From Methylobacterium sp. Leaf118 (GTDB taxonomy: Bacteria > Pseudomonadota > Alphaproteobacteria > Rhizobiales > Beijerinckiaceae), in assembly GCF_920984675.1 (NCBI RefSeq), contig NZ_CAKLBV010000011.1, positions 37,709-101,708 on the forward strand: a DNA stretch of 64,000 bases, given 5' to 3'. Under the pieces are notes generated by a model, which saw nothing but the letters and a program-made list of their open reading frames with translations, made no database searches and was not told where the DNA came from. Positions 53,288 to 61,891 of the stretch are shown here, piece after piece. Each line of letters starts with the position of its first letter. Position 1 is the stretch's first letter. Both the position numbers and the translations under genes were made by a program.

Positions 53288-56200
53288 TCACCAGCCGTCG
53301 ATCATTTCCTTGATGCGGGCGGCGAGCGTCTCCATCACGAAGGGCTTGGTGATCACCGCCATGCCGGGCTCCAGATGGCCGTTGCCGACGACGGCATTCT
53401 CGGCATAGCCCGTGATGAACAGGACCTTGAGGTCCGGCCGCCGCTCGCGGCCGGCATCGGCCATCTGGCGGCCGTTCATGCCGCCGGGCAGGCCGACATC
53501 GGTGACGAGCAGGTCGATCCGCACGTCCGATTGCAGCACCTTGAGGCCGGCGGGCCCGTCCGCGGCCTCGATGGCGGTGTAGCCGAGATCCTCCAGCACC
53601 TCCGTCACCAGCATCCGCACCGTCGGCTCGTCGTCGACGATCAGCACCGTCTCGCCCTGCTCGGCCCGGGGCGCCGAGGCGAGGTCGGGATGCGGCTCGA
53701 CCGCGTCCGCCGCGCCGTAATGGCGGGGCAGGTAGAGGCACATGGTGGTGCCCTGGCCGACCTCCGAGTAGATCCGCACCTGCCCGCCGGACTGGCGCAC
53801 GAAACCGTAGATCATCGACAGGCCCAGCCCCGTCCCCTGGCCGATGGGCTTCGTGGTGAAGAACGGGTCGAACGCCTTGGCCTGCACCTCCGGGCTCATG
53901 CCGGTGCCGGTGTCGGTCACGCAGAGCGAGAGATACTGGCCGGGCTCGAGGTCGCGGGCGCGGGCGCCGTGCCCGTCGAGCCATTTGTTGCCGGTCTCGA
54001 TGGTGATGCGCCCACCCTCCGGCATGGCGTCGCGGGCGTTGATGCACAGGTTCAGCAGCGCGTTCTCGAGCTGGCTCGGATCGATGAGCGCCGACCAAAG
54101 CCCGCCCGCCGCCACCACCTCCAGGGTGATCCCAGGCCCGATGGTGCGCCGGATCAGCTCCTCCATGCCGGCCACCAGCCGGTTCACGTCGGTGGGCTTC
54201 GGATCGAGCGTCTGGCGGCGGGAGAAGGCGAGCAGCCGGTGGGTCAGGGCGGCGGCGCGCTTCGAGGCGCCCTGCGCGGCGTTGACGTAGCGGTCGATCT
54301 CCGTGAGCCGCCCCTGGGCGAGGCGGGTCTGCAGCAGCTCGAGCGAGCCGGAGATGCCGGTCAGCAGGTTGTTGAAGTCGTGGGCGAGCCCGCCGGTGAG
54401 CTGGCCCACCGCCTCCATCTTCTGCGACTGGCGCAGGGCCTCCTCGGTCCGCATCAGCTCGGCGGTGCGCTCGGCCACCTGCTGCTCCAGGCCGGCATTG
54501 AAGGCCTCCAGCTGGGCCTTGGCGCGCAGCTCCGCCTCGATGTTGCGCGCCTCGATCACCGTGCCGACCGGCCGCCCGTCGGCGTCGCGGATCGGGCTCG
54601 CCGTGAAGGCGACGGGGTAGAACGTGCCGTCCTTGTGGACGAAGATCTCCTGGCCCTGCTCCTGGTTGTTCTCCGGGAAGGCTTGGTCGATCGGGCATTC
54701 GTGGAGCGGGTAGGGGGTTCCGTCCGGCCGGGTGTGGTGGACGACGTCGTGCAGCGTCTTCCCCTGGGTTTCCTCCAGGGTGTAGCCGGTCAAGCGCTCG
54801 GCGGCCCGGTTCATGTAGGCGCAGTGCTGGCGCTCATCCATCATGAAGACGGCCTGGGTTGCGTTGCCGAGCACCGCGTCGAGGCGGCGGGTCGTCTCGA
54901 CAAGCTGCTCCTCGATCGCCTTGCGGGCGGTGATGTCGATCGCCGTGCCGACGACCCGCAGGCAGCGCCCGCTGCCCCCCGGGGCGTCGTCGAACACGCC
55001 GCGCCCCTTGGCGGCGACCCAGCGCACGACGCCGTCCTCGCGGCCGATCGTGCGGTACTCGACGTCGTAGAGGGCGCGCCGCTCCGGATCGGCGGCGGCG
55101 GCGTAGGCGGCACTGGCCTGCTCCCGGTCCTCCGGATGCAGGCCGGCATAATAGTCGTCCATCGAGACCGGCCTGTCGGGCGCGATGCCGAACATCGCCT
55201 TGACCCGGGCCGGCCAGTACAGCGTGCCGGCCACCGGATCGACGTCCCACAGGCCGACCTCGGCGTTCTCGACGGCGAGCCGCTGGCGCTCCTCGCTCTG
55301 CGCGAGCGCCAGTTCGGCGGCGCGGCGCTCGTCGATGTCGACCACCGAGCCGATATAGCCCAGGAAGTCCCCATCGGCGGAGAAGCGCGGGCTCGCGGTG
55401 TCGATCGCCCAGCGGTGGCGCCCGTCGACGTGGCGCAGGCGGTATTCCAGGCGGAACCCCTCCCGGCGGGCATTGGCGGCGAGGAAGGTCTCGCCGGACC
55501 AGCCGCGGTCGTCCGGATGGACGGCGTCGAGCCAGCCGAGGCCCAGCGCCTCCGCCTCGGTCTGGCCGGTGAACTCGTACCAGCGCCGGTTCAGGTAGAG
55601 GCAGGCCCCCTCGGCGTCGGTCACCCACATCATCACGGGGGCGTCGTCCGCCATGGCGCGGAAGCGGGTCTCGCTCTCGGCGAGGGCGGCGGTGCCGCGC
55701 ACCCGCTCGGTGACGTCGGAGCCCTCGACGAAGACGCCGGTGACCGAACCGGCCGCGTCCCGCATCGGCTGGTAGGCGAAATCGAGGAAGCGGGGCTCGG
55801 GCGCCGCGCCCGGCTCGCGCAGGAGCACCACGGGCGCGGCGTGGGCGGTGAAGCCCTCGCCCGTGCGGAAGACGGCGTCGAGGCGCTCGAAGAAGCCCTG
55901 CCCCTCGACCTCGGGCAGGGCCTCGCGCACGGGTCGGCCGAGGATGTCGCGGTCGGCCACGAGCCGGCGATAGGCGGGGTTGGCGAACTCGACGACGTGA
56001 TCCGGGCCGGTGAGCACGGCGACGAAATTCGGGGACAGGGCGAACAGATGCGTCAGCCGCTCCCGCTCCGCCCGGGTCTGCCGGCCGGCCTTCACGGCGG
56101 CGGTGGTCTCGGCGCAGGCGCAGAACATGCCGGTCACCGCCCCGGTCTCGTCCCGCACCGGGGTGTAGCCGAAGGAGAAATGCGTCTCCTCCGGGAAGCC

Positions 56201-56560
56201 GTTGCGGTGCATCACGAAGGCGATGTCGTCCATGTGGACCGCCTCGCCCGCATAGGCGCGCGCCAGGATCGGCTGCACCTGATCCCAGATGTCGTGCCAC
56301 AATTCCTCGAACGACCGTCCGAGCGCCCGGGGGTGGCGCGTGCCGCACATCGCGGCGTAGCCGTCGTTGTAGAGGGTGGTGTGCGCCTCCCCCCAGACGA
56401 TCAGCATCGGCTGGTGCGATCCGAGCATCAGCCCGACGAGGGTCTTGAGCGCCGGCGGCCAGGCCTCCGGGAGGCCGAGCGGGGTCGCCGCCCAGTCGAG
56501 GGCACGCATCAGGGCGCCGGTCTCACCGCCGCCGTCGAGGAAGGAGGGCCGTCCGGTCAC
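53288..56560 (-). CDS. Hybrid sensor histidine kinase with five PAS domains and a receiver
   Basis: The 1090-residue product has no membrane segment. Order: a PAS-like N-terminal domain (about 30-150, VWGEAHTTLYNDGYAAMCG); further PAS domains at about 170-290, 300-420, 430-545 and 570-690 (GYTLEETQGKTLHDVVH, then FYPVAFTASPIRDADG); a short coiled coil; HisKA with the phospho-His in GGLAHDFNNLLTGI at about residue 727; HATPase with NALLNLCINARDAMPEGG, TDTGTGMSPEV and GTGLGLSMIYGFVRQSGG; and a receiver (about 975-1090) with LLVTDVGLPGGMNG and VITKPF. It is a cytoplasmic redox- or light-type sensor by analogy. GTG 56560 marks the start; the upstream frame is non-coding. No partner is adjacent, but the lone receiver at 25950 is a possible target. 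Confidence 0.93.
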   Translation of the reverse strand: MTGRPSFLDGGGETGALMRALDWAATPLGLPEAWPPALKTLVGLMLGSHQPMLIVWGEAHTTLYNDGYAAMCGTRHPRALGRSFEELWHDIWDQVQPILARAYAGEAVHMDDIAFVMHRNGFPEETHFSFGYTPVRDETGAVTGMFCACAETTAAVKAGRQTRAERERLTHLFALSPNFVAVLTGPDHVVEFANPAYRRLVADRDILGRPVREALPEVEGQGFFERLDAVFRTGEGFTAHAAPVVLLREPGAAPEPRFLDFAYQPMRDAAGSVTGVFVEGSDVTERVRGTAALAESETRFRAMADDAPVMMWVTDAEGACLYLNRRWYEFTGQTEAEALGLGWLDAVHPDDRGWSGETFLAANARREGFRLEYRLRHVDGRHRWAIDTASPRFSADGDFLGYIGSVVDIDERRAAELALAQSEERQRLAVENAEVGLWDVDPVAGTLYWPARVKAMFGIAPDRPVSMDDYYAGLHPEDREQASAAYAAAADPERRALYDVEYRTIGREDGVVRWVAAKGRGVFDDAPGGSGRCLRVVGTAIDITARKAIEEQLVETTRRLDAVLGNATQAVFMMDERQHCAYMNRAAERLTGYTLEETQGKTLHDVVHHTRPDGTPYPLHECPIDQAFPENNQEQGQEIFVHKDGTFYPVAFTASPIRDADGRPVGTVIEARNIEAELRAKAQLEAFNAGLEQQVAERTAELMRTEEALRQSQKMEAVGQLTGGLAHDFNNLLTGISGSLELLQTRLAQGRLTEIDRYVNAAQGASKRAAALTHRLLAFSRRQTLDPKPTDVNRLVAGMEELIRRTIGPGITLEVVAAGGLWSALIDPSQLENALLNLCINARDAMPEGGRITIETGNKWLDGHGARARDLEPGQYLSLCVTDTGTGMSPEVQAKAFDPFFTTKPIGQGTGLGLSMIYGFVRQSGGQVRIYSEVGQGTTMCLYLPRHYGAADAVEPHPDLASAPRAEQGETVLIVDDEPTVRMLVTEVLEDLGYTAIEAADGPAGLKVLQSDVRIDLLVTDVGLPGGMNGRQMADAGRERRPDLKVLFITGYAENAVVGNGHLEPGMAVITKPFVMETLAARIKEMIDGW

Positions 56561-56873
56561 GCCGCGGCCTCCGCAGGCGGGCGCCGTCCGTCGGCCAGTG
56601 CGGCGGGGGCGGGAGGGCAGCGAAGCAGGGGGCGCACCATGGAGGACGTCGGCAAGGGGAAGCGGGACCGTTCGAGAGCGTTCAACGCGGCGGCGGGCCA
56701 GGGGTGCCATCGGTCGCACCGAACCGTGACGGATCCGTCCGGATCGGCAGTGAGACCACGAATGCGCACAAAGCACGGCGCGCCGGTCGATCCGCCGCTC
56801 CGGACCCGGCTTGCACGGGCCTGAGCCCCGCGACAGCATCGCGCGGACCTCTCAACCCGCTCGGAGACCCGGC
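56561..56873. other. Divergent promoter region between kinase and flavoprotein genes
   Basis: No gene is supported. GC-rich, without a clear promoter by eye. Confidence 0.5.
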
Positions 56874-57470
56874 GTGGACGCGCTGCCTTCCTTCTACGAC
56901 GATCTCGACGGCTTCCGCACGGAGGGGTGGCGGCGGCTCGCCGGTGGGGCGCAGGACCGCCGTGGCCCGTTTCACACCCCCGCCCTGGCGACCGTCGACG
57001 CGGCCGGACGGCCACGGCTGCGGACGGTGGTGCTGCGGGGGGCCGATCCGGAGGCCGGCACCCTGCGCTTCCACTGCGACGCCCGCTCGGACAAGGCCCG
57101 CGAGATCGGCGCGGGATCGGGCGCCGCCCTCCACGTCTACGATGCGGGGGCCAAGCTTCAGCTGCGGGCGGAAGGGAGCGCGCGGCTCCATCGCGGCGAC
57201 GCGCTGGCGGAAGCTGCCTGGACGGGCGCGCAGGCGATGAGCCGCGTCTGCTACGGCATCGATCCCGCCCCCGGCACGAGGCTGCCCGCGGGCGACGCTT
57301 ACACCCTGCCGGGGGAGACCCCGGAGGCGGAGATCGGCCGCGAGAATTTCTGCGCCGTGGTGGTGCGGGTGGCGCGCCTCGACCTCCTTTACCTCGACCG
57401 GCGGGGCCATCGCCGGGCGGTGTTCGCGCGCGACGGCGACGGGTGGACCGGGAGCTGGGTGGCGCCTTGA
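56874..57470 (+). CDS. Pyridoxamine 5'-phosphate oxidase family flavoprotein
   Basis: The 198-residue product has the split-barrel FMN-binding fold: FHTPALATVDAAGRPRLRTV and VLRGADPEAGTLRFHCDARS give the FMN site, followed by KAREIGAGSGAALHVYDAGA and a C-terminal RENFCAVVVRVARLDLLYLD. It resembles Alr4036-like PNPOx relatives rather than PdxH; the PdxH C-terminal dimerisation signature is missing. GTG 56874 is the start. The true substrate is unknown. It is divergent from the hybrid kinase. Confidence 0.88.
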   Translation: MDALPSFYDDLDGFRTEGWRRLAGGAQDRRGPFHTPALATVDAAGRPRLRTVVLRGADPEAGTLRFHCDARSDKAREIGAGSGAALHVYDAGAKLQLRAEGSARLHRGDALAEAAWTGAQAMSRVCYGIDPAPGTRLPAGDAYTLPGETPEAEIGRENFCAVVVRVARLDLLYLDRRGHRRAVFARDGDGWTGSWVAP

Positions 57471-57562
57471 GGCGCCGTCCCGAGAAGCGGACGCCGGCTC
57501 TCGGGCCGATCCGGCGCGGGATCCGGGAGAGCCGGCCCGGATCCGCGCTCAGGCCGATTGAC

Positions 57563-58750
57563 CTAGGACAGCGCCCGCATCCGCGCGAACCCGGCGTCGA
57601 GATCCGCCTTCAGGTCCTCCGGGTCCTCCAGTCCGATATGGAAGCGCAGGGCAGGCCCGCCGGATTGCCAGCGGGTGGCGGTGCGGTACGGGGTCGGATC
57701 GAACGGGATGACGAGGCTCTCGAAGCCGCCCCAGGAGAAGCCCATCCCGAACAGTTCGAGCCCGTCGAGGAAGGCGGCAAGCGCCTCTTCCGAGACCGGG
57801 TTCAGGATCACGCCGAACAGGCCCGAGGCGCCGGAGAAGTCGCGGGTCCAGATGGCGTGGCCGGGATCGTCGGGCAGGGCGGGATGGAGCACCCGCAGCA
57901 CCTCCGGACGGGCCTGAAGCCACTGGGCCATGGCCAATCCGCGGGCACCGTGCTCGCGCAGCCGCAGGCCCATCGTCCGAAGCCCCCGCAATCCCAGGAA
58001 GATGTCCTCGGGGCCGGGGCAGTTCGCGAAGTGCTCGTAGGTGCGCTTGAGGGCCGGATAGTGCTTCGCGTTGGCCGAGACGAGGCCGAGCAGCAGGTCG
58101 GAGCCGCCGCTGAGATACTTGGTGCCAGCCTCCACCGCGAGATCGACGCCGCGCGCGTGCGGCGGGAACAGCAGCGGGGTCGCCCAGGTGTTGTCCATGA
58201 CGACGGTGCCGCCGCGGGCGTGCATCGCCTCCGCAATGGCCGGCACGTCCTGCATCTCGAAGGTCTGCGAGCCCGGCGCCTCGACGAGCACCGCGCGGGT
58301 GTTGTCGCGCATGAGCGCGCCGATCCCGGCCCCGACCAGGGGATCGTAATACTCGACTTCGACGCCGTATCGCTTGAGCACCCCGTCGCAGAAGATGCGG
58401 GTCGGGCGGTAGGCAGAATCGGTCACGAGCAGGTGGTCGCCCGCGCTGACGCAGGTCATCAGCGCCAGGGTCAGGGCCGAAAGGCCCGACGGCGCCAGCA
58501 CCGTGCCGGCCGCCCCCGCGACCTCGCTCCAGGCCTCGCACAGGGCGTCCATGGTCGGCGTGCCGGACGTCCCATACTGATACTGGCCGCGCCGGTGCTT
58601 GATGTCGTCGTAGGTCGGGAACAGCACCGTCGAGCCGCGGTAGATCGGCGTGTTGACGAAGCCGTGCTGGCCGGACGGATCGCGGCCCGCGAGCACGAGG
58701 CGGGTGTCGGCGCCGAAGCGGTCGCGGTCGCGGGGAGGGGTCTTGGACAT
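57563..58750 (-). CDS. metC: Cystathionine beta-lyase (Cys/Met metabolism PLP enzyme)
   Basis: PLP-dependent gamma-family enzyme of 395 residues that splits cystathionine to homocysteine in methionine synthesis. Visible: LAPSGLSALTLALMTCVSAG, the phosphate/cofactor segment TDSAYRPTRIFCDGVLKRYG, VVMDNTWATPLLF with the PLP-binding Asp, and the Schiff-base Lys about 211 in AGTKYLSGGSD. The C-terminal SWGGFESLVIPFDP and LRFHIGLEDPEDL are typical of MetC rather than MetB. ATG 58750 starts the family-length protein. Stand-alone gene. Confidence 0.93.
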   Translation of the reverse strand: MSKTPPRDRDRFGADTRLVLAGRDPSGQHGFVNTPIYRGSTVLFPTYDDIKHRRGQYQYGTSGTPTMDALCEAWSEVAGAAGTVLAPSGLSALTLALMTCVSAGDHLLVTDSAYRPTRIFCDGVLKRYGVEVEYYDPLVGAGIGALMRDNTRAVLVEAPGSQTFEMQDVPAIAEAMHARGGTVVMDNTWATPLLFPPHARGVDLAVEAGTKYLSGGSDLLLGLVSANAKHYPALKRTYEHFANCPGPEDIFLGLRGLRTMGLRLREHGARGLAMAQWLQARPEVLRVLHPALPDDPGHAIWTRDFSGASGLFGVILNPVSEEALAAFLDGLELFGMGFSWGGFESLVIPFDPTPYRTATRWQSGGPALRFHIGLEDPEDLKADLDAGFARMRALS

Positions 58751-59193
58751 CGGCCTCGGGCAGGCGGGAGGATGGAACGCGCTGCCCTTTCAGCCTCTCG
58801 GCCCCCGGAGCGTCAAGGCGTCTGGAGCCGTGCCTCATCACGTTGAACCGTGACCACGACTCTCCGCCTTTGTTTTGGCACTCTCAACTTGAGTCGAACC
58901 AGCATCCCCATCGGCGGAGAGCCTTCGAGTTGAGGAGCGCCTCGACCCCATCCTGACGAAGCACCTCGCGAAGCCGCCCGACAGGCCGGGGAGTGCGAAC
59001 CCGATCCGTTGGGGCGCGACGTCCAGACGCGGCGCCCGTTCGGGACGCCGGGGCCGCTGGGCCGGATCGAGAATGCCGTCCCACACCCGTCCCACACCCG
59101 TCCCCTGGCGGCACCTTCCCACAATCACGGGAGCCGAAGCGGGCGGTGCGAGGGGCCGGAGCGCCCGTCGTCCGCCCTCGCACCGGGAGGAGA
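58751..59193. other. Intergenic region with short tandem repeat
   Basis: CCCACACCCGT occurs twice in tandem at about 59083-59104. Otherwise I see no gene or RNA; Arg-rich open frames are shadows. Confidence 0.45.
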
Positions 59194-59367
59194 TCAGCCC
59201 CGCTCGCCCTCCGGGTCGTCGGCCGCCGCCTCCTCGTAGGCCTGGAGCCAGGCCGCGCGGTCCTGCGAGCCTTCCGGATAGGGGCAGGTCTCGATGGCCT
59301 TGCCGTAGAGCCGCGCGTTGCGCCCCTGGATGAAGGGGCTGTCGCTCGCCGTCGCCTGCACGTTCAT
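59194..59367 (-). CDS. Ribosome modulation factor (RMF)-like small protein, 57 aa
   Basis: The product reads FIQGRNARLYGKAIETCPYP then GSQDRAAWLQAYEEAAADD, matching the RMF-family pattern of an early G-R-x-A, a G, a CPY block and R-x-x-W. RMF dimerises ribosomes in stationary phase; alphaproteobacterial relatives are less studied. ATG 59367 is preceded by AGGA. Too short for most gene finders but well supported by motif and codon bias. Divergent from the next gene, so they share a promoter region of about 120 bp. Confidence 0.75.
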   Translation of the reverse strand: MNVQATASDSPFIQGRNARLYGKAIETCPYPEGSQDRAAWLQAYEEAAADDPEGERG

Positions 59368-59488
59368 GGTGGGGTTCCTCGTCGCTGTTGTCCTGAAAGG
59401 AGCCGGCCCGGGGCCGGCCCCACGTTCGGTTCGTTAACAGGGGCGGCGCTAACCTTGTTTCCGGGGTCGGCGTATCGGCTCCGCGTAC

Positions 59489-59830
59489 GTGTCTGCGTTT
59501 CGGGAAGCGTTCCTCGTGAGTCTGTTGCGCGTCCTCGCCTTCGGCACGATCACGGGCCTCGGCAGCCTCAGCGTCGCGCTCGTCAGCGCCGACCGGCTGG
59601 CCCATACGGCGGCTCCGCCCGCAGCCCCGAGCCTGCGCGCCGCGATCCCGTCCGCCCCCGAACCCACCACCACCGGCAGCGTGAGCGCGGGCCCCGTCAA
59701 GGCCGGCACGGTCACGCAAGGCCCGGCGACGCCCGAGCCGCCCAAGGGCCGCATGGTGAGCGGCTTCGACACCGAGCGTCTCAACGCGCTCATGCGCGGC
59801 GAGGCCGCCCCGGCCGCCCGCAAGCGCTGA
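59489..59830 (+). CDS. Hypothetical membrane-anchored protein, 113 aa
   Basis: One N-terminal hydrophobic helix (about 8-32, AFLVSLLRVLAFGTITGLGS then LSVALVSADRL) is followed by a Pro/Ala/Thr-rich, probably disordered region and a short helix with FDTERLNALMRGEAA. GTG 59489 is the only start. No family is recognised. It is probably an inner-membrane protein with a periplasmic tail. Confidence 0.55.
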   Translation: MSAFREAFLVSLLRVLAFGTITGLGSLSVALVSADRLAHTAAPPAAPSLRAAIPSAPEPTTTGSVSAGPVKAGTVTQGPATPEPPKGRMVSGFDTERLNALMRGEAAPAARKR

Positions 59831-59900
59831 CCGGCGGTCCGAGCCGGGCTACAAGCGGCCCCCGCCGCGCCGCCGGCCGGAGCCGATCCGGGGAGCCGTC

Positions 59901-60773
59901 TTGGGCCTGATCTACGCGCTCGCTGCCTATCTGAGCTGGGGACTCGTCGTCCCGGTGCATTTCCGGCTCCTCGCCGGCCTGCCCTCCGAGACGATCCTGG
60001 CCCAGCGCATCGTCTGGTCGGCGGTCTTCGTCACGGGGCTGATCGCGCTGCTGCGCCGCAGGCTGGCCAACCCGTTCCCGCTGCGCCCGCGCCACGCCCT
60101 GCTCGCGGTCTCCGCGGGGCTGATCGCCGTGAACTGGCTGCTCTACCTGCGGGCGGTCGAGACCGGGCACATGCTCGATGCGAGCCTCGGCTACTACATC
60201 AACCCGCTCGTCTCGGTGGTGCTGGGCGCGGCCCTCCTCGGCGAGCGCCTGCGGCCGGTGCAGGGGATCGCCGTCGGCCTCGTGGTCCTGGGCGTCGTGA
60301 TTGCGGTCGTGATGGCGGGGCGGCTGCCGCTGCTGTCCCTCGGGCTCGCGGTCAGCTTCGCGCTCTACGGCCTGATCCGGAAGGTCGTCGGCGTCGACGG
60401 CATGGTCGGCTTCTGCGCCGAGACGTTTTTGTTGTTGCCCGCGGCGTTGGGTTACCTGCTGCTCTCGGAGACCGAGGTTCCCGACGACCCGTGGACGATG
60501 GTGCTGCTGATCCTCACCGGCGTGACCACGGCGCTGCCGCTGATCTGGTTCGCCGCCGCGGCGACCCGGCTCACCCTCACCAGCCTCGGCCTGATGCAGT
60601 ATCTCGCCCCGACCGGCCTCATGCTGCTCAGCACCCTGGTCTACGGCGAGACCCTCACCGCCGACCGCATCGTGCTGTTCGTCATGATCTGGCTGGCGCT
60701 CGCGCTCTACGCCACCGATGCGATCCGCCACGGCCGCAGACAACGGATCGCCCCGCAGGAGAAGGTCCGATGA
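59901..60773 (+). CDS. rarD: EamA family transporter RarD
   Basis: Ten hydrophobic segments in 290 residues form the DMT-type transporter fold. Signatures are YLSWGLVVPVHFRLLAG, ILAQRIVWSAVFVTGLI, LLYLRAVETGHMLDASLGYY and INPLVSVVLGAALLGERLRP, all as in RarD. TTG 59901 is supported by GGGGAG six bases ahead. RarD substrates are poorly known. Its stop overlaps the start of the P1 peptidase gene by ATGA, so they are co-translated. Confidence 0.9.
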   Translation: MGLIYALAAYLSWGLVVPVHFRLLAGLPSETILAQRIVWSAVFVTGLIALLRRRLANPFPLRPRHALLAVSAGLIAVNWLLYLRAVETGHMLDASLGYYINPLVSVVLGAALLGERLRPVQGIAVGLVVLGVVIAVVMAGRLPLLSLGLAVSFALYGLIRKVVGVDGMVGFCAETFLLLPAALGYLLLSETEVPDDPWTMVLLILTGVTTALPLIWFAAAATRLTLTSLGLMQYLAPTGLMLLSTLVYGETLTADRIVLFVMIWLALALYATDAIRHGRRQRIAPQEKVR

Positions 60774-61759
60774 GCCGGCTCAACCGCATCACCGATCTCT
60801 CCGGGATTCGCGTCGGCCAAGCGGGCGACGCGCGGGTCGCCAGCGGTGTCACCGCGCTGATCTTCGAGAGGCCCTTCGTCACGGCGGTGGACGTGCGCGG
60901 CGGCGGGCCCGGAACCCGGGAGACGGACCTGCTCGACCCGGCCGCCACCGTGCCCGCCGTCGATGGGCTGGTGCTCTCGGGCGGCTCGGCCTTCGGGCTC
61001 GACGCGGCCGCCGGCGTGGTGGCGTGGCTCGCCGAGCGGGGGCGCGGCTTTGCCGTCGGCGAGGCGCGGGTGCCGATCGTGCCGAGCGCGATCCTGTTCG
61101 ATCTCCTCAACGGCGGCGACAAGGCCTGGGGCCGGTTCCCGCCCTATCGCGAGCTCGGCCACGCGGCGGCGGAGAATGCCCAGGACGGCGCCTTCGCCCT
61201 GGGCTCGGTCGGCGCCGGACTCGGCTGCCGCACCGCCAATCTCAAGGGCGGGCTCGGCTCGGCTTCGGCCGCGGTGGCGGGTCTCCGGGCCCAGGTCGGC
61301 GCGCTCGTCGCCGTCAACGCCTTCGGCCGGGTGACGATGGGGCAGGGGCCGCATTTCTGGGCCGCCCCGTTCGAGCGGGACGGCGAGTTCGGCGGCCTCG
61401 GCCTGCCCGCGGCGATGCCGGCGGACGCCCTCACCTGGCCGCGGGAGGCGCGGCCGGGGGCGAACACGACGCTGGCCGTCGTCGCCACCGACGCGGTGCT
61501 GACGAAGGCGCAGGCCAAGCGCCTCGCCATCGCGGCCCATGACGGCCTCGCGCGGGCGATCCACCCGGCCCACACGCCGCTCGACGGCGACGTGGTGTTC
61601 GCGGTCTCGACCGGCGCGGTGCCGCTCGCCGACCCGATCGCCGACCTCGCCCGGCTCGGCGCCGCCGCGGCCGACACCCTGGCCCGTGCCGTGGCGATCG
61701 GGGTCCACGCGGCGACGCGGATTCCGAGCCTCGACCTTCCGGCCTGGCGGGAGCTTTAG
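60770..61759 (+). CDS. P1 family peptidase (DmpA/NylC-like)
   Basis: The 329-residue product begins SRLNRITDLSGIRVGQAGDA and has GLVLSGGSAFGLDAAAGVVA and a glycine-rich middle (GSVGAGLGCRTANLKGGLG). Near residues 232-234 lies GANTTLAVVATDA: the Asn-Thr bond matches the autocleavage site of NylC-type enzymes, where the new N-terminal Thr is the nucleophile. Such enzymes hydrolyse amides, beta-peptides or nylon oligomers. There is no signal peptide. Coupled to RarD, which may import or export a substrate or product of the peptidase; this is a hypothesis. Confidence 0.88.
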   Translation: MSRLNRITDLSGIRVGQAGDARVASGVTALIFERPFVTAVDVRGGGPGTRETDLLDPAATVPAVDGLVLSGGSAFGLDAAAGVVAWLAERGRGFAVGEARVPIVPSAILFDLLNGGDKAWGRFPPYRELGHAAAENAQDGAFALGSVGAGLGCRTANLKGGLGSASAAVAGLRAQVGALVAVNAFGRVTMGQGPHFWAAPFERDGEFGGLGLPAAMPADALTWPREARPGANTTLAVVATDAVLTKAQAKRLAIAAHDGLARAIHPAHTPLDGDVVFAVSTGAVPLADPIADLARLGAAAADTLARAVAIGVHAATRIPSLDLPAWREL

Positions 61760-61891
61760 CCGTTCGGGATCGCAGTCGGATCCTTCCTTCGGAAGAAGGC
61801 GGGGCAGCGTCCCGCCTTCCTTTCACCAGAGCTCCGCCCCGGACCCGCGAAAGGACTTGGTCCTTTCGAAACCTCGACTCTGCGGAGCAGA

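Noticed and set aside
52478..56824. A 1448-codon open frame on the plus strand
   Set aside because: It lies opposite the VTT and hybrid-kinase genes, is His/Arg/Gly/Glu-rich without domains, and is the mirror of their GC3-rich codons.
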